Of a stretch of DNA of 64,000 nt, positions 44,759-57,303 are shown piece after piece. This DNA is from Taudactylus pleione (taxonomy: Eukaryota > Chordata > Amphibia > Anura > Myobatrachidae): positions 15,286,501 to 15,350,500 of the forward strand of contig JAUIMM010000113.1 in assembly GCA_031769625.1 (NCBI GenBank). Direction: 5' to 3'. Position numbers and translations under genes: made by a program. The notes under the pieces were generated by a model that was not told the origin of the DNA, did no database searches, and worked only from the letters and a program-made list of their open reading frames with translations. The stretch's first letter is position 1. Every line of letters begins with the position of its first letter.

Positions 44759-45190
44759 GGGGTCTATTCATTATGTTAATTATCGGGGTCCGAACGGACC
44801 CCGATAATTAACATTTCATCTCACCACGAGTGCCGGAGCGATTCATCATTCCTGGCTTAGAGACAGCTGATCCGAAAATCATCTGTCTCCATGGAACTTT
44901 TCACTGCTCCTTTAAGGAGCAGTTACACTAGTGCGCATGTGTGACCAACAGGTCACGCATGCGCACAAGAGCCCGGACGTCCGGCGGAAGGAGCCGGACA
45001 GGGGTGGAACGAGTTGCTCGGAGCTTGATGAATTCTGTCCCCATTCTAGTGTATGGGGACAGCGGGCCAGTCCGCAAGAGGAAGGTAAGTAAGAGATATC
45101 TGTGCTATCTTCTGTTTTACCTTCTTGATGAATGGCCTGATGACTTTATCACCTGCAATTGTAGAAATTAATTGATGATGAATAGGCCCC
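44759..45190. mobile_element. Harbinger-like MITE, TSD ATA
   Basis: GGGGTCTATTCATTATG and the complement of GATGAATAGGCCCC are inverted; ATA at 44756-44758 and 45191-45193. The interior has paired GGACCCCGATAATTAAC and short GC hairpins. Non-coding. Confidence 0.9.
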
Positions 45191-45324
45191 ATAGTCATGT
45201 ACTCTAGTTTTATATTCAAAAGTGCCTGGCTTGTAACCATAACATCTAAGCTAGTGAGACACCTGGTGATATTCACCAGAAAAACACCTATTTCTATGGC
45301 AGCTATGGATCTATGGTTTATTAT

Positions 45325-45600
45325 AGAAATGTGCACTGATCCCCGTGTTTTGGTTTTGGATCTGGATTTATCTTTGTGTTTTGGTTTGGTTGATAAAAAG
45401 TTTTTAAAAACAGCTAAAATCATGTCATTTTTGCAAACCAAAACCCAAAATTCTGATTTAAAATCTGAATTCAGAACCGCTGGAAGATCAGAATCGTGAC
45501 TTGGATTTATCCGGATATCCTCAGGAGATTACAACCATGACTCGGATCTGTCCGGATTCACGAAATTCAGGTGGACTCCGATTTCTGGAGAACCGAACCA
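45325..45600. mobile_element. End fragment of the 5.6-kb hAT family
   Basis: GTGTTTTGGTTTTGGATCTG and AAAAACAGCTAAAATCA match the left end of 4511-10110 at about 4535-4690. No matching opposite end nearby, so it is a truncated or solo end. Confidence 0.65.
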
Positions 45601-45609
45601 CAAACTGGA

Positions 45610-45870
45610 GATGTGTCAGCACGATATGTCGTTTCCGGACAAATCAGAACGACATATCGGCCGCATCGCTCAGTGTGTATGGACAATATGTGCGCTCCCG
45701 CAGATGCTTGAAACATCGTCCGGTCGGCCGTTGCAGGTAATGAAGGACAGAACGAGGTATCGTTCCGTCCTTCATTACCTCATTCTGATGTGTACCCAGG
45801 ATCCGATATGTCGGCCCGTCGGGCCAACATATCGGCTGTGTACACATCGCTCAGTGTGTACCCAGCTTTA
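45610..45870. mobile_element. TTAA-type (Kolobok/T2-like) MITE, left end degenerate
   Basis: Right end GTGTGTACCCAGCTTTA and several hairpins: GACATATCG/CGATATGTC, GGACGGAACG/CGTTCCGTCC around AATGAAGGACAG. Left end only partly matching. Confidence 0.55.
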
Positions 45871-46053
45871 TTCTTTAGTAGAGTTGCCAGAATAACTCTA
45901 AGCATTTTTAAATTCAATAGCATTAGATCAGTTTAAGCAGCTGAAAGTTTTATGCAGTACAATCTGCCTCTTTGATATGACAACAGATGCTACATTTACA
46001 CTGTCCAATGGCAGCGAATTTTGAACACGCAATGTTTCAGTTTAAATGACTAC

Positions 46054-46539
46054 GGGCCTGATTCAGACCCACTCGCGAGCGGCTGTCCGCTCGCAAGTGG
46101 GTCGATGTTCTGGACTGAGCATGCGCACGATGGAGGGAGCTCCGTCGTGCGCATGCGCCAGACGCGACGAGCTAAGGAAAGTCCTTCGCTCGTTGTGTCT
46201 GATCAAAGGGGGCGTGCTGTCGATGTTGATTGACAGCACGCCCCCTTTGGTAGGCGTGCCGGGGGCGTGCCTCCCTGTCAGTGGGAGTGATTTTGGCTCT
46301 GATAGAGCCAAAATCACTCCGGAGCTGGCGGTTGAAAACCTCAACCGCAGGCTCCGGCTCGCAGTTTCGATGGTCGCGATGGTCAAGACCATCGCGGCCA
46401 TCAAACTGCACGCTCGTATAGCCTGTGGGTGGTCACCCACAGCTATACGAGCGTCCAGGAGGACGCTCCATTTTCATGGAGGCCGGCCCTCATTCAGAGC
46501 GTGCGCTCTGCTCAGAGCGTATGGCTCTGAATGAGGGCC
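46054..46539. mobile_element. Multi-hairpin Harbinger-like MITE, TSD TAC
   Basis: GGGCCTGATTCAGACCCAC and GGCTCTGAATGAGGGCC ends; TAC at 46051-46053 and 46540-46542. Nearly identical to 57304-57851 but lacks about 60 bp (GC hairpin region) in the middle. Internal hairpins as in 22740-23276. Confidence 0.9.
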
Positions 46540-46600
46540 TACATTCTATAGTACTTTTAAAAAAAAATTTTTTTAACAGTGACATGTATTTGACAGTGTA

Positions 46601-46939
46601 CAGGGGCGCCGAGAGGGGGGGGAGGGGAGCAGGTACTAATTACCCGGGCCCGGGCTTGCTGGAGGGGCCCGGCTGCTTTGTGCTGGGCTGCACTGGGAGA
46701 CTGCTCGCGAATGCTAAGCAGCAACCACAGCAGACTCCTATGCCTGTGGGGGGAGAAACTGATCATGCCCCCCACTGGCTATGCACCGGGCAGAGGGGCT
46801 CACAGCACTCCCCTCCCCAGCGCGCAGTGGCGTGGCAAAACTGATTTGTTTTTTTTCCCCCTAAGGGGGCTTGGCCACACATCCCGCAATTAGGCCACAT
46901 CCCCTTCACCCGGAAGAGGCGCAGCTGTCAGCGCGCCTG
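46601..46939. mobile_element. Non-autonomous hAT MITE, perfect 8-bp TSD
   Basis: CAGGGGCGCCGAGAGG left and GTCAGCGCGCCTG right; ACAGTGTA at 46593-46600 and 46940-46947. Same family as 18710-19122. Confidence 0.94.
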
Positions 46940-46947
46940 ACAGTGTA

Positions 46948-47750
46948 TTTGAGTACTATTCAGAGATGGACACAGATCCCGTCGTGACATGATACCGCAT
47001 GCAGTGGATTTGCATAAATATGCTAATTAGTCAGGCACCATCTTGTGCACTGAGACGCACACCTCCAGCCCCTGACTCCGTCGCTCACATACAAAAGTGG
47101 GAACATCAGAAATATCAATTGCACATTAAACGTTTGAATAAACCTATGCTATCTCAGATAGAGGGGCTCACCTAAGATGCGGGAGCCTCTGGAGCTGTGA
47201 ATGAAATTGCAGAGGCTCACTAGAACACCCCCAGAAAATGGTCCCGGCATGCTTGCACTTTTCTAACCACGTTACCGCCTCCAAATGCTCACATGGCGAA
47301 TAAATCCTCTCTGCAACCTCCGTCGATAATCCATCGCTGCGCGTACACAGTGTGACTTTGCAGTTGCAAAAAATCAATCCACTGCGTCCGACATCGACAT
47401 TGCGTCCATCACTGACTTAGGCTCATGTTTGTTTTTTACATGGAAAACTACATGATGTAGTCTTTGAGGTCATACTTGTACACCTTGCTGACATTTAACT
47501 TGATTTGTAGTGTAATCTAATGATTGAGAGTCTGCGCCAGTTTGACTAATGGATTCTAGATCCACTTTATAAAGAGTAGTCCAAAGTAACATGTGAGTAT
47601 TGTCACAGTGGTATTATCTCTGGTAGTGGGAGCAGAAGTGGATCTACATAATACCCAGTGACCCTGGGGTTCCCTTGGTTAAAGCTGCATAATGCATACA
47701 TGGGACAAGGCAGATACTGTTAAATTAAGTCAGAATTCTGTCCAAGACTT
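46948..47750. other. Unassigned spacer
   Basis: No gene or clear repeat. Confidence 0.3.
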
Positions 47751-49036
47751 TGGGCTCTATTTACTAAAATCCGCATATTGGATGCAGATTGTAGTGTGAT
47801 ATTACCGACAGAATTCGCATTGCGAATTCAGGCAATATCACAGGGATTTACTAAAAATCCTTTGCAGGGACAGAGCTTGCGATAAAGCTCTGTCCCTGCG
47901 AATCCCCTCCGCACACTTATCACAGTATTTTCGGAAAACATACTGTGACAAGTGCCCACGCATGCGTCGATGGGCTGCCACTAAGCCCCGCCCCCCGCCG
48001 TTAACCCCCGCGATCGCGACCCCCCCTCCGTTAATTATACTTACCTCCGGGGATCGGGAATCCAGTGCTGTCCTCCTGGACTCCAGTCCAGTCCAGGAGG
48101 ACATCACTCAGCCTCAGCTGACCGGGTCCCAGTGCAGGATTGGAGACCAGCTGACCGGAGGGAGAACATCACCGGAGTCCCGATCACTGGTCCCTGGACT
48201 CTGGTAAGTTATTTTTTTCTTTACTATTTTTTTTTTAAGCAGTGATCAGCGTGTGGTCTGTTGATCACTGGGGCCGGCTCCGGGCTCTGCTCTGCCTGTT
48301 AGAGCGGAACAGGAGTCCGGTAACCGGGGGAGACCCTGGATAAAGCACCCTTTTCACGTTATTTTAGTATCACCTAAAGTTACTAAAGGGCAATTGGAGT
48401 AGAATTCGTAAAATTCTACTCCAAGCCCTAATTATCACTTATTTTTAGTAATCAGATCGCATTTCCCATAATTGTAATGAGAAATGTGATCTGTGTGCAA
48501 GTTACTAAAAATAAATTGTGAAAAAATACCGGGGAAAGCCCTGTGATAATAATGCCACCTGGAGGTGGCGTTATCCAGGGTCTCCCCCGGTTACCGGACT
48601 CCTGCTCCGCTCTAACAGGCAGCGCAGAGCCCGGAGCTGGCCCCAGTTATCAGCTGTGTGGTCTAGACAGACCACACGCTGATCACTGCTTAAAAAAAAG
48701 AAAAAAAAAAAAAAAACTTACCGGAGTCCAGGAACCGGAGATCGGGGTCCCGGTGTCCGGTGATGTCCTCCCTCTGATCAGCTGGTCTCCCATCCAGCAC
48801 TGGGACCCGGTCAGCTGACCAGGTCATAGTGCAGGATGGGAGATCAGCTGACTGGAGTCACGGAGGACGGTACTGGAGTCCCGATCACCGGAGGTAAGTT
48901 TAATTAACGGATGGGGCAGGGCTTATTGGTGGGGGCGGGGCTTAGCTGCGGACAGTCGGCACATGCGAAATACTGTGTATTTTTTTTTTTTTTAAATACC
49001 GTGATAAGTGTGCAGAGGGGATTCTCAGGGACAGAG

Positions 49037-49363
49037 GGCCTGATTCAGACCCGCTCGCAAGCGGGTCGATGGCCGGGAAGTGCGCACACGCCTCATGCGC
49101 ACTGCGTATGTGCGCAACAAAACGGGGCAACTGTCGATGTTAATCGACAGCTTGCCCCGTTTTGTAGGCGGGGAGGGGGCATGGCTGGCCAAACAGACAT
49201 CACTCGTGATGTCAGTAGTTGAGCTTCCTGCTCTATTAGAGCAGGAAGATCATTGGGGCTTGCGGGAACGAGACCCTACCACAAGAGTCTCGTCACAAGC
49301 TCGATGGTCGCAAAAGCTGAGCGAGCGCTGTGAAAGAGCGTCCGGCTCTGAATCTGGGCCAGA
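49037..49363. mobile_element. Multi-hairpin Harbinger-like MITE, copy 1 in foldback arm
   Basis: GGGCCTGATTCAGACCCGC start and GGCTCTGAATCTGGGCC end; AGA flanks it on both sides within the host arm word GGGACAGAGC. Contains ACATCACTCGTGATGTCAGT and a shortened right part. Confidence 0.87.
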
Positions 49364-49420
49364 GCTTTATCGCAAGCATAGTAAATCCCTGTGATATTGG
49401 CTGAATTCGCAATGCGATTC

Positions 49421-49711
49421 AGGGCCTGATTCAGACCCGCTTGCGAGCGCTGTGCGCTCACGAGTGGGTCTGCATCGATGGCCGGGCAGTGCGCACGTGC
49501 GGCGTACACGAGCCCCGGAGCGAGCGAAAAATCACTCGTGATGTCAGTACTTGAGCTTCCTGCTCTATTAGAGCAGGAAGCTCACTGGGGCTTGCGGGAA
49601 CAAGACCCTACCACAACTATGCGAGCGGCCAGGAGGCCGGCTCCAAAAAAAATTAAAAACACACCGTGATTCAGAGCGAGCGCTCTGAAAGAGCGTCCGG
49701 CTCTGAATCAG
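49421..49711. mobile_element. Chimeric Harbinger-like MITE, copy 2 in foldback arm
   Basis: Left half matches copy 3 (GGGCAGTGCGCACGTGCGGC, GAGCCCCGGAGCGAGCGAAA); right half matches copy 1 (GTGATGTCAGTACTTGAGCT and the GAAAGAGCGTCCGGCTC end). Its left host flank is that of copy 3 (TTCA) and its right flank that of copy 1 (AGAGC). The switch lies in the common ATCACTCG at about 49530. Confidence 0.88.
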
Positions 49712-49776
49712 GGCCAGAGCTTTATTGCAAGCATAGTAAAACCCTGTGATATTGGCTGAATTCGCAATGCGAATTC

Positions 49777-50267
49777 AGGGCCTGATTCAGCACCGCTCGC
49801 AAGCGGGTCGATGGCCGGGCAGTGTGCAGGCGCGGCATGCATGAGCCCCGGAGCGAGCAAGAAATCACTCGCTCCGGGGCTTGCTACAAGACGGGGCGGC
49901 TGTCGATGTTGATCGTCAGCTCGCCCCGTTTTGTAGGCGGGTCGGGTGGGTGGCTGCACAAATGGAGGCATTCCCTTAGGAACGCCTGCCGTTTGAGGGC
50001 GGCCCTACTGACATCACATGTGATGTCAGCAGTGAACTTCCTGCTCTATTAGAGCAGGAAGTTCATTGGGGCTTGCAATGGACAAGACCCTACCACAAGG
50101 GTCTCGTCGCAAGCCCGATGGTTGAGATAATCGCGACCATCGCCAGGCCGCCCGCTTAAGCTGTGGGTGGACACCCACAGCTTAGCGAGCGGCCTGGAGG
50201 CCGGGGTTAAAAATAAAAATGGCCCACCCTGATTCACAGCGAATAGCGAGCGACTCTGAATCAGGGC
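49777..50267. mobile_element. Multi-hairpin Harbinger-like MITE, copy 3 in foldback arm
   Basis: GGGCCTGATTCAGCACCGC start and CTCTGAATCAGGGCC end, TCA duplicated on both sides. The longest and most hairpin-rich of the three (ATCACTCGCTCCGGGG... region, GTGGGTGGACACCCAC). Confidence 0.87.
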
Positions 50268-50560
50268 CTCAGTCGGTAATATCACACTACAATCTGCATT
50301 CAATATGCGGATTGTAGTAAATAGAGCCCCTAGTCCCCACTTTCTCTCTTCTCCATCCCAACATGTTTTCCCATCCTCTCCTACTCCATCCCCCTCTTTC
50401 TCTCTATTTGACCATCCCTCACTCTCTTCTGTGCATCACAAACACTGGTGGGAGAGGTCACTACTTGCCATTGTGATGGCATCATTTTTATCAGTAGTCA
50501 GTTTTATTTTATAAGAGATGTGGATACCTCATAGGTAATAGTGGGAACAGAAGGTTTACA

Positions 50561-51213
50561 CAGGGCCGGATTAAGGGGGGGGCGACAGGGGCAGTCGTTG
50601 TGACCCTGCCGAGAACAGGTGCTAGCAGCACCTGTTCCCAGGAGAAGGCTCTGCAGCTGCGGCTATTCTACTGCATGCAGCAACACAGTTAGTGCTGCTG
50701 CATCAGTTTTCTAAGGGGGAGAAGGGCCACCGGCTTCAAGCGCATGACCCCTGACACACATTCCCTCCCTTACTGCCCGCACTGGGGGCGGAGCCAATAC
50801 GACAAGCCATATTTGGCTCTGCCCTCAATGCGGGCAGTGGGGAATATGTGTGTGTCGGGATCATGCCTAATGAATGGAGGAGAAGCCCAGGTCCGTTTGC
50901 AGTCTGTAACAGCAGCAACTGCTGCATCAATAGTAAGAATGTCTGTACAGCTTTAGTGTGTGTATATATATGAATGTGTTATTGTGTATACTGTATGTGT
51001 ATACTGTGTATGTATGTGTCAATGTGTGTATATGTGTTTGTGTGGTCATGCTGTTTATGTGTATGTGTTTGCCCATGTCTTCATGTGGCCAGGGGGGGCC
51101 CTCCGTGCGGGGCTTTCGGGGGGTGGGTAGGCTGGGCTGGGCTCTGTGTGGCCTGAAGGGGTCCCCTGCAACTTAGTTGCCCTGCGGCCCCCACAAGCCT
51201 TAATCCGGCCCTG
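50561..51213. mobile_element. Non-autonomous hAT element, perfect 8-bp TSD
   Basis: CAGGGCCGGATTAAGG and CCTTAATCCGGCCCTG are perfect inverted ends; GGTTTACA at 50553-50560 and 51214-51221. 653 bp. The 72-aa frame in it (50958-51176) comes from a TATGTGTA-type tract. Non-coding. Confidence 0.95.
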
Positions 51214-51221
51214 GGTTTACA

Positions 51222-52781
51222 GAAATTCTCTGACTTACCAAAGCTCTCCCCCAAACAATCTAATTATGCCATAAGGAAGGGGGAGTTTTTAGCCATAAAT
51301 GGAGCTTCAAGGAAAGAGACCATTAGCTAGTGGGGACACTTCGTCTTTTATGGTTCTTATGGGTCATAAAGAATTAGAATTCATTGAGAAAGCAAAAATA
51401 ATTGTCATCTTTACTGTATTCCTTTCAATTTTAATATCACTTATCAAACCAGTAACAAAAATGTAAAAGTTGATGCAGTTCTCAAACTTATTCCGGTAAT
51501 CCCCTTGAAAATAATTTAAAATTTAGTCCTTTCTGCAACCTCAATTGTCCCTTTGCATTTTCAGGAGAGATGTCAAGGAACTTATTGGCTCTACCTATCT
51601 CCTCCTATCGGCTGGTGCAAACGTCTGCTCCCCTATACCCTCTAGCACGTTGTTGGAAATCTAGCTACACAGAGACATCAAAGAGGATCTTGTGCTGGGA
51701 CCGGCCTGTGCGCATTGTACGCTACCTGCAATGTCACATATAATTGCTTATTGGATGCTTCTAAGAAATAACAAAAGATAGATATGTCTATAATTAATAA
51801 TAAAATAAATGTCTTTTGCAGATACATCAATGATTTATAGGACAGAGTAAGCAAGTTGCATGGAAAATATATATTTCTTTTTTGCCAAGCACAGTAATAT
51901 TATCCGCCTGTATTTCCAATCTGTACAGTAGATCCTCAGTGAAGCTCACTCTTTGCTATAGAGCTGAATAACTGACTCTTAGGATGGCTTACACTAGGCA
52001 GCCACTCAGCACTCGTCAGATTTACTCCTGACAGATAGGAGCAGGTGACTGGTGCACTGCATAACCTTGGAAAGCTGAGCCTCCTCCCTGAGCCGGGTAT
52101 TAATCTATTTCTACTGCTGTGACAGATTCAGGAAGGGTTAATTAAAGCACTTTTAAAAGCATGGCAGAATGTGCAGGTGAAAGGGTGGGGATGAGAATGT
52201 GCTGAGACAGAAATGGCAGGAAACAGCTGATACTCAACTCCGAGCCGACGTCAACTCTTGCGCTTTCCATTCCTCTGCGGGAATACAAGATTACTATCTC
52301 TGTTCTCCTCTAGCACGTTTGGGAACTGTAACATTTTAACAGAGGTGGCTCATTGCTCTCATGTTACCAACCAGTAACTGCCAATGGGTATCATTACTTT
52401 TACTAATAATAGGAATAACGCTGCAGTTATGTAACACTGAGTATGCCATTGTAGTGTGATTGCCCTGTACAATGACGCAATACATTAAGGGGTACCCATC
52501 CCCTACACACTGTAAAGGAAGCCGCTTTGTAGGACTAACCAATATTCAAATTATTCAGAATCAGCGCCTGATGCATCAGTGTTGTTACTGGCTCCTGGTG
52601 ATGTGACAGGCTGCACTATCCAAAATGGCTGCTCTCACTGTGCGCAGGTGATTGGATCCCCTTCATTATTAGTTTTGTTTTCAGATAACGCGTGTGATAA
52701 TTCAAACAGCATTTTAGACCTGATAATGGCATACTTAGAATATGCAATTGCAAACACGAAGGGAGCCATCTTCTAGTCAGG
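51222..52781. other. Apparently unique intergenic DNA
   Basis: No repeats that recur elsewhere in the window and no supported gene. Confidence 0.4.
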
Positions 52782-52789
52782 CATAATTC

Positions 52790-53718
52790 CAGTGGCGCAA
52801 CTAGGGTATTTCGAGCCCAGGGCAAGATGAAAAACAGAGTCTCTTCCCTACCTGCGAAAAAGTGGGCGTGACCACATGCCACAAGGGGTGGAGTCACTGA
52901 AAAATGGGGGCGTGTCAACATGCATTACGTGCAGCACTCGGCTCCTAGCACAGTGAGGGAGCCGGCACTTCACACAGGCTGGTGCCCGAAGCTAGCCTGC
53001 ACCTCCCGCAGCCCCGGTGTGAAATAAAAACGAGTGTTCGGGCCACGCCCCTCCTGCGAGGCCACACCCCCTCATTAGTCGGCGCAGCATCGGGTGCAAA
53101 GACAGGTAAGGACACCACTGACAGTACCCCCAGTAGTAGCCCCCCCTATGGAATGCCCCCAGTAGTGGTCCCTCTTATGCAGGCCCCCAATAGTGCCCCT
53201 TATACAGTGCCCCCAGTAGTGGTCCCCCCTATGCAGTGCCCCCACTAGTGATAGAGTGCCACTATACAGTGCCCCCAGCCAGTAGTGCCCCTTACATATA
53301 TAACACACAACAAACATACACACACAAACCACTTACCTGACTCCCCGCTCCTGCCACTATCCACTCCTCCTTCCTCCCGGCCCGCTCTGCACTCTGCACC
53401 ATGTGAGAGATGTCATGACGTCTCTCCCATCACCCACTGTGGGAGCCGGAAGGTGAAGCTCATGAGTGAGCTCCAGCCCGGCTGCGGCAGTTGGCTCAGC
53501 AGCCAATGAGAGTCTTTTTGACTCTTGTTGGCTGCTGAAACACACACCGACGCCGGGTAGTACGCGTGTACTACCCAGCGCTGGCGGCAGTGTGTGTTAC
53601 TGTGTAGTGCGGACCACACTCACTGCGATCCGCACTACACTGACTTTACCGGACCTGGACTGCGGCCGATGGCACCCAGGGCACGAGCCCCGACCGACCT
53701 GCCCTGGTTACGCCACTG
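52790..53718. mobile_element. Non-autonomous hAT element, perfect 8-bp TSD
   Basis: CAGTGGCGCAACTAGGGTA and the complement of CCCTGGTTACGCCACTG are inverted ends; CATAATTC at 52782-52789 and 53719-53726. The interior 53105-53560 contains CCCCCAGTAGTAG units and a CAGCAGCCAATGAGAGTC hairpin, which match the interior of 25820-27675 in inverted orientation. Non-coding. Confidence 0.94.
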
Positions 53719-53726
53719 CATAATTC

Positions 53727-56700
53727 CGGGATTACTGTATAAATGAGTGAACATTACTTGTATTGAGAGGAGCATACACTAGAAAATGGTAAATTCCCAT
53801 GTTAAAAAAGCTTTTGAATGGTCACACAAAATTACGCTTAGATTTTATAGGGTTACAGGACAGTCCCGATGAGGAGCTCCAAGAGGGAACAAAGTGGGTA
53901 TGAAGCCTCTCTGAGGGCTAGGGTCAGCCAAGGAGGTGAAACCTTGCCCCCAAGATGGCTCAGGTAAAGGCAAATACAGCGTCTGTAAAGGTTAGCCAAT
54001 AAGGCATGGCCATGGCCCCACGCTTGAAATTCCCTAGTATCAGGGCCCAACCAGCCTCTCGGCAACCCTGGAACCTACCAATATAAATGTATTGGCTATT
54101 TTGTGCTATATAATGGATGCATGAAGTGTTCTACAAGAAAAAGCTCTAACATATCATTCTCTGTGAGTACAATCAGGCCCAACTATAGGAGGGACAGGAG
54201 CAACACATGTTCAGGGGCCCTTCTTCTCAAGGCGCGTGGTCCGTAGACTTCCGACATTCAATCAAACTGCTCCAGAAGGAAGATCCATGACTACATTGTG
54301 CGGCTGCCAGCCCCGTATGCCTACAAATTTGTTACATACAGTACAATAGAAGTTATAGTACCATTTGCAGTCTACAGCTGATCTTCTAACCTGTAGTACC
54401 TGGGAACCACCATGTTTTATTTAGTTGCTTTAATTTGCTTTATCAACTCCACAACATAACAAAATGATTGTTGTACAGGTAGATGAAGCTACTGTCACTA
54501 AACATCCCTTTAAGCATTATATCAGGATGTTGAAGGCAGAATGGATGGGGCAAGTATTTTCTCAAAAATGTAATATGCATTAATAACTGTACATTGGAGA
54601 TCAAGCTTTGCAGGTAATGTTTTTCAATACTGCATGGCAGATACTGTGCTGTACTCTTCACCAATTACTTCCCATAGGAAGTGGTAGTGTACTGAAAAGT
54701 ACAGTTTATGGACCGTGTGAGTCGCTGGCATCACCGCTGCCTGCTGTACACTCCTTTCCTAATCCTTCTGTCACTATGTTGATATTTTGCCAAGAACTGT
54801 GACAACTGCCTTTGAGGTTGTATTGGGGGAACATATATCTGCCTGAGCTTTATCAGTCCAAGTAGATGTAAATATGCACAGCTCAAACAGTGCTCTTTGG
54901 GTACGGGAACGTGTTCTATTTTTAAAATACAAACAAAACAAAAACACAAATGTGAAGATCTTGGGGAATGTCCTTGCAATGTGCATATGTCCCATTCCAA
55001 TGAATGTCATCAGAGTCTTCAGGACAGACGGCTTAAATCAGTGTCAAAGTGTACAGAAAAAAGTAATGAAACTCTAGACCAACAGAATGTTAATCAATGC
55101 TGCAGACAGAGGGCAAACTGGGGTATAGATGAGTGATTCCTCCAACATTAGAAGTGTGTACAGAATGTCAATATGGAAAGTAATTAGTAGGCAACTTTGG
55201 TACTCAAACTGTTGATCTGGTCAGTTGTTTCACTGTCCATTCAGTCTCAATTTCTGCCACTGGTTAGACTTTGATCTCCTTCTGTTGGTTAACATGCAAT
55301 GACTTACCATCACACTAGACAAACGCTCCCGATCAGCCGAGTGCTGTGTCCCCAGCTTGACCCCCAGTCAGCTGCCTGCGAGGCCCGCACACACTGTGTA
55401 GACATAGCTTCGTGTGTATGGGCTTCTATGGGATCTGGAGGTCAGGCCGACAAATATTAAACAGCCCATAGGATGCGACCTCCCAATCCCAACCGTTGCA
55501 GGAGCATTATAAGCAGTTTATAAGCTAATGCACCTGCAACTGTACTGCATACACATCTATACATTTGCCAGCCCGATCACCCTATATCGGGTGATCAGGC
55601 CGATGATTGTATAGGTGTGAACCCAGATTTACACTGTTTAGCTTGTACTTTGCATATTTTTTGATACCTGCTTCAATAAGGGAAAAGATTTATTTTCAAA
55701 ACTAGCAAACATTTGACATACATAAGCCTATATCTTCCTAATTAGCCGTTACCATGAGTTCCTCTCAACCTGAGTAGTCCATTCCCCTCGAGTGCTAAAT
55801 GCTTGGCGATGACTTTTACCTTGCAGTAGTCAAGGAGAGAGTTCTGACCTAAACTGTGACTACGTCTCCACAAGACAGACTCTGAATTAGAAGCAACTTC
55901 GTCATCAGTGCCGGTGGCCCTCTGTGTGTCAGGCCACTGAATGGCTTAGCTTCTGACTCCCTAATGGAGCGGCCCATGATACCTTCAACCCATCTGAACC
56001 AAAAAGAGAAACTGTGCGTGAGATGGCGCAGGACAAAATAAAATGTATGAAAAACTATATATAATGGTCTAATACTTCCACAACAATATGATTCTTAAGG
56101 CAGGATCACAATATACTCAGGATTCCAACAGATTTTTTCCTCCTTTTGGTCCCAATGGGCAGAGACGACCCCTTTTCCCTTGATTGTCCTCTTTGAGCAA
56201 CGTCTCTCCATGAACATAAAATATAGAGAGAACCAAAAAAACAACAACAACTTATAGTGTAGTATGTTTCAGGATCATTTTATATTCATGTCCCAAAAGG
56301 TGCAGACAGTCCCTCTGGTGGCCCACAGAAAAACAGCATACCCCAACTTCCAGGAGACAGAACTGTGCTGTACCCATAAAGGTTTCTTTCCTCAAATCCT
56401 TACTTCCACCACATGCACTTGTGTGTACACCCAATAGGGTGTACAGACTCAAATATTCATTTTTACTTACGCAAACCAGAGCTGCCCCTCCATCCATTTA
56501 CACAACCTTCAATATGTCCCATCTGTCTGACGTACTACATGCATTCCTCATGATCTTACTTCAATGCAGTTGGTCCACAAATATAAATGTAAAATGATCC
56601 CAATATATGGAGCTTTCTATACAGAAGTATATCATAATATTTATATTCATTAATATTACAAACGATAGATTTTTTAAAAATGTTAATCAAGGATAAGAAA

Positions 56701-57300
56701 TAAAAGAGTGACCGTGTAGAGCAGAACATTTTCTGATTTTTCACAAACAGGTTTTGCATATTAGTAATGTGACGGATTCATCTGCCAGAATACTGCAAGA
56801 ACTACACCAGATGTCTGCTTGTAAAGGGAACAGATGCATAAGTCTCTCTGATATTCTTTCCTGAAGACTTGAGCTCAGACCATATGTAGCCAACACGAGG
56901 TAGATGCTTCTATCCTCTCTCATTTCATCATAAGTGATGACACATAATTCCCTGATGGTTTATAAGAATGCAAAATACAAAAAAAAAATATTTTTATATG
57001 TTACATAGATTACAATGAAGAATTTGGACATACCGTGGGCAGCTACTCCCGATACACTATTGTATTTAAAATAGTCTTAATATTTTCGGAGTTAATGATA
57101 TGTACTGAAAAAAATCAGTGACCAGTACTGTACATGATTTTTTTTTATCCCCACCACTGTTCAGTAGATGTAATGAAATATAAAGGCAGGCATTCCATTC
57201 ACTCTGTGCCCAGTTTCCTTTTCTCAAGAATGGCCAATGCTCTTGTAGTACCTTTTCTATGGGATGTAGTTATGACTTCATACCCATTCCTCTATGGGAC
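53727..57300. other. Apparently unique intergenic DNA
   Basis: No gene supported. A possible degraded TTAA-type MITE lies near 55320-55630 (GCCCGATCACC/GGTGATCAGGCC hairpin, right end TAGGTGTGAACCCAG). Frames up to 89 codons show no domain. Confidence 0.35.
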
Positions 57301-57303
57301 ATA

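Larger units (their letters stand above)
47751..50330. mobile_element. Long inverted-repeat (foldback) element with three nested MITEs
   Basis: The ends are (T)GGGCTCTATTTACTA and TAGTAAATAGAGCCCC. Left arm 47751-48420 and right arm 48480-50330 are inverted copies: landmarks TTGTAGTGTGATATTACCGA, GAATTCGCATTGCGAATTCA, AGGGACAGAGC and GGAGTCCGGTAACCGG on the left recur inverted on the right. The right arm contains three GGGCCTGATTCAG MITEs (49037-49363, 49421-49711, 49777-50267). No flanking 3-bp duplication is clear (CTT/TAG). Non-coding. Confidence 0.85.

Noticed and set aside
46046..46534. 162-codon frame within a hairpin MITE
   Set aside because: Open frames on both strands of a palindromic GC-rich MITE; the similar copy at 57304 has a different set of frames.
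56741..56923. Possible host exon on the minus strand
   Set aside because: 60 open codons with no recognised domain and no clear splice sites; could be chance.
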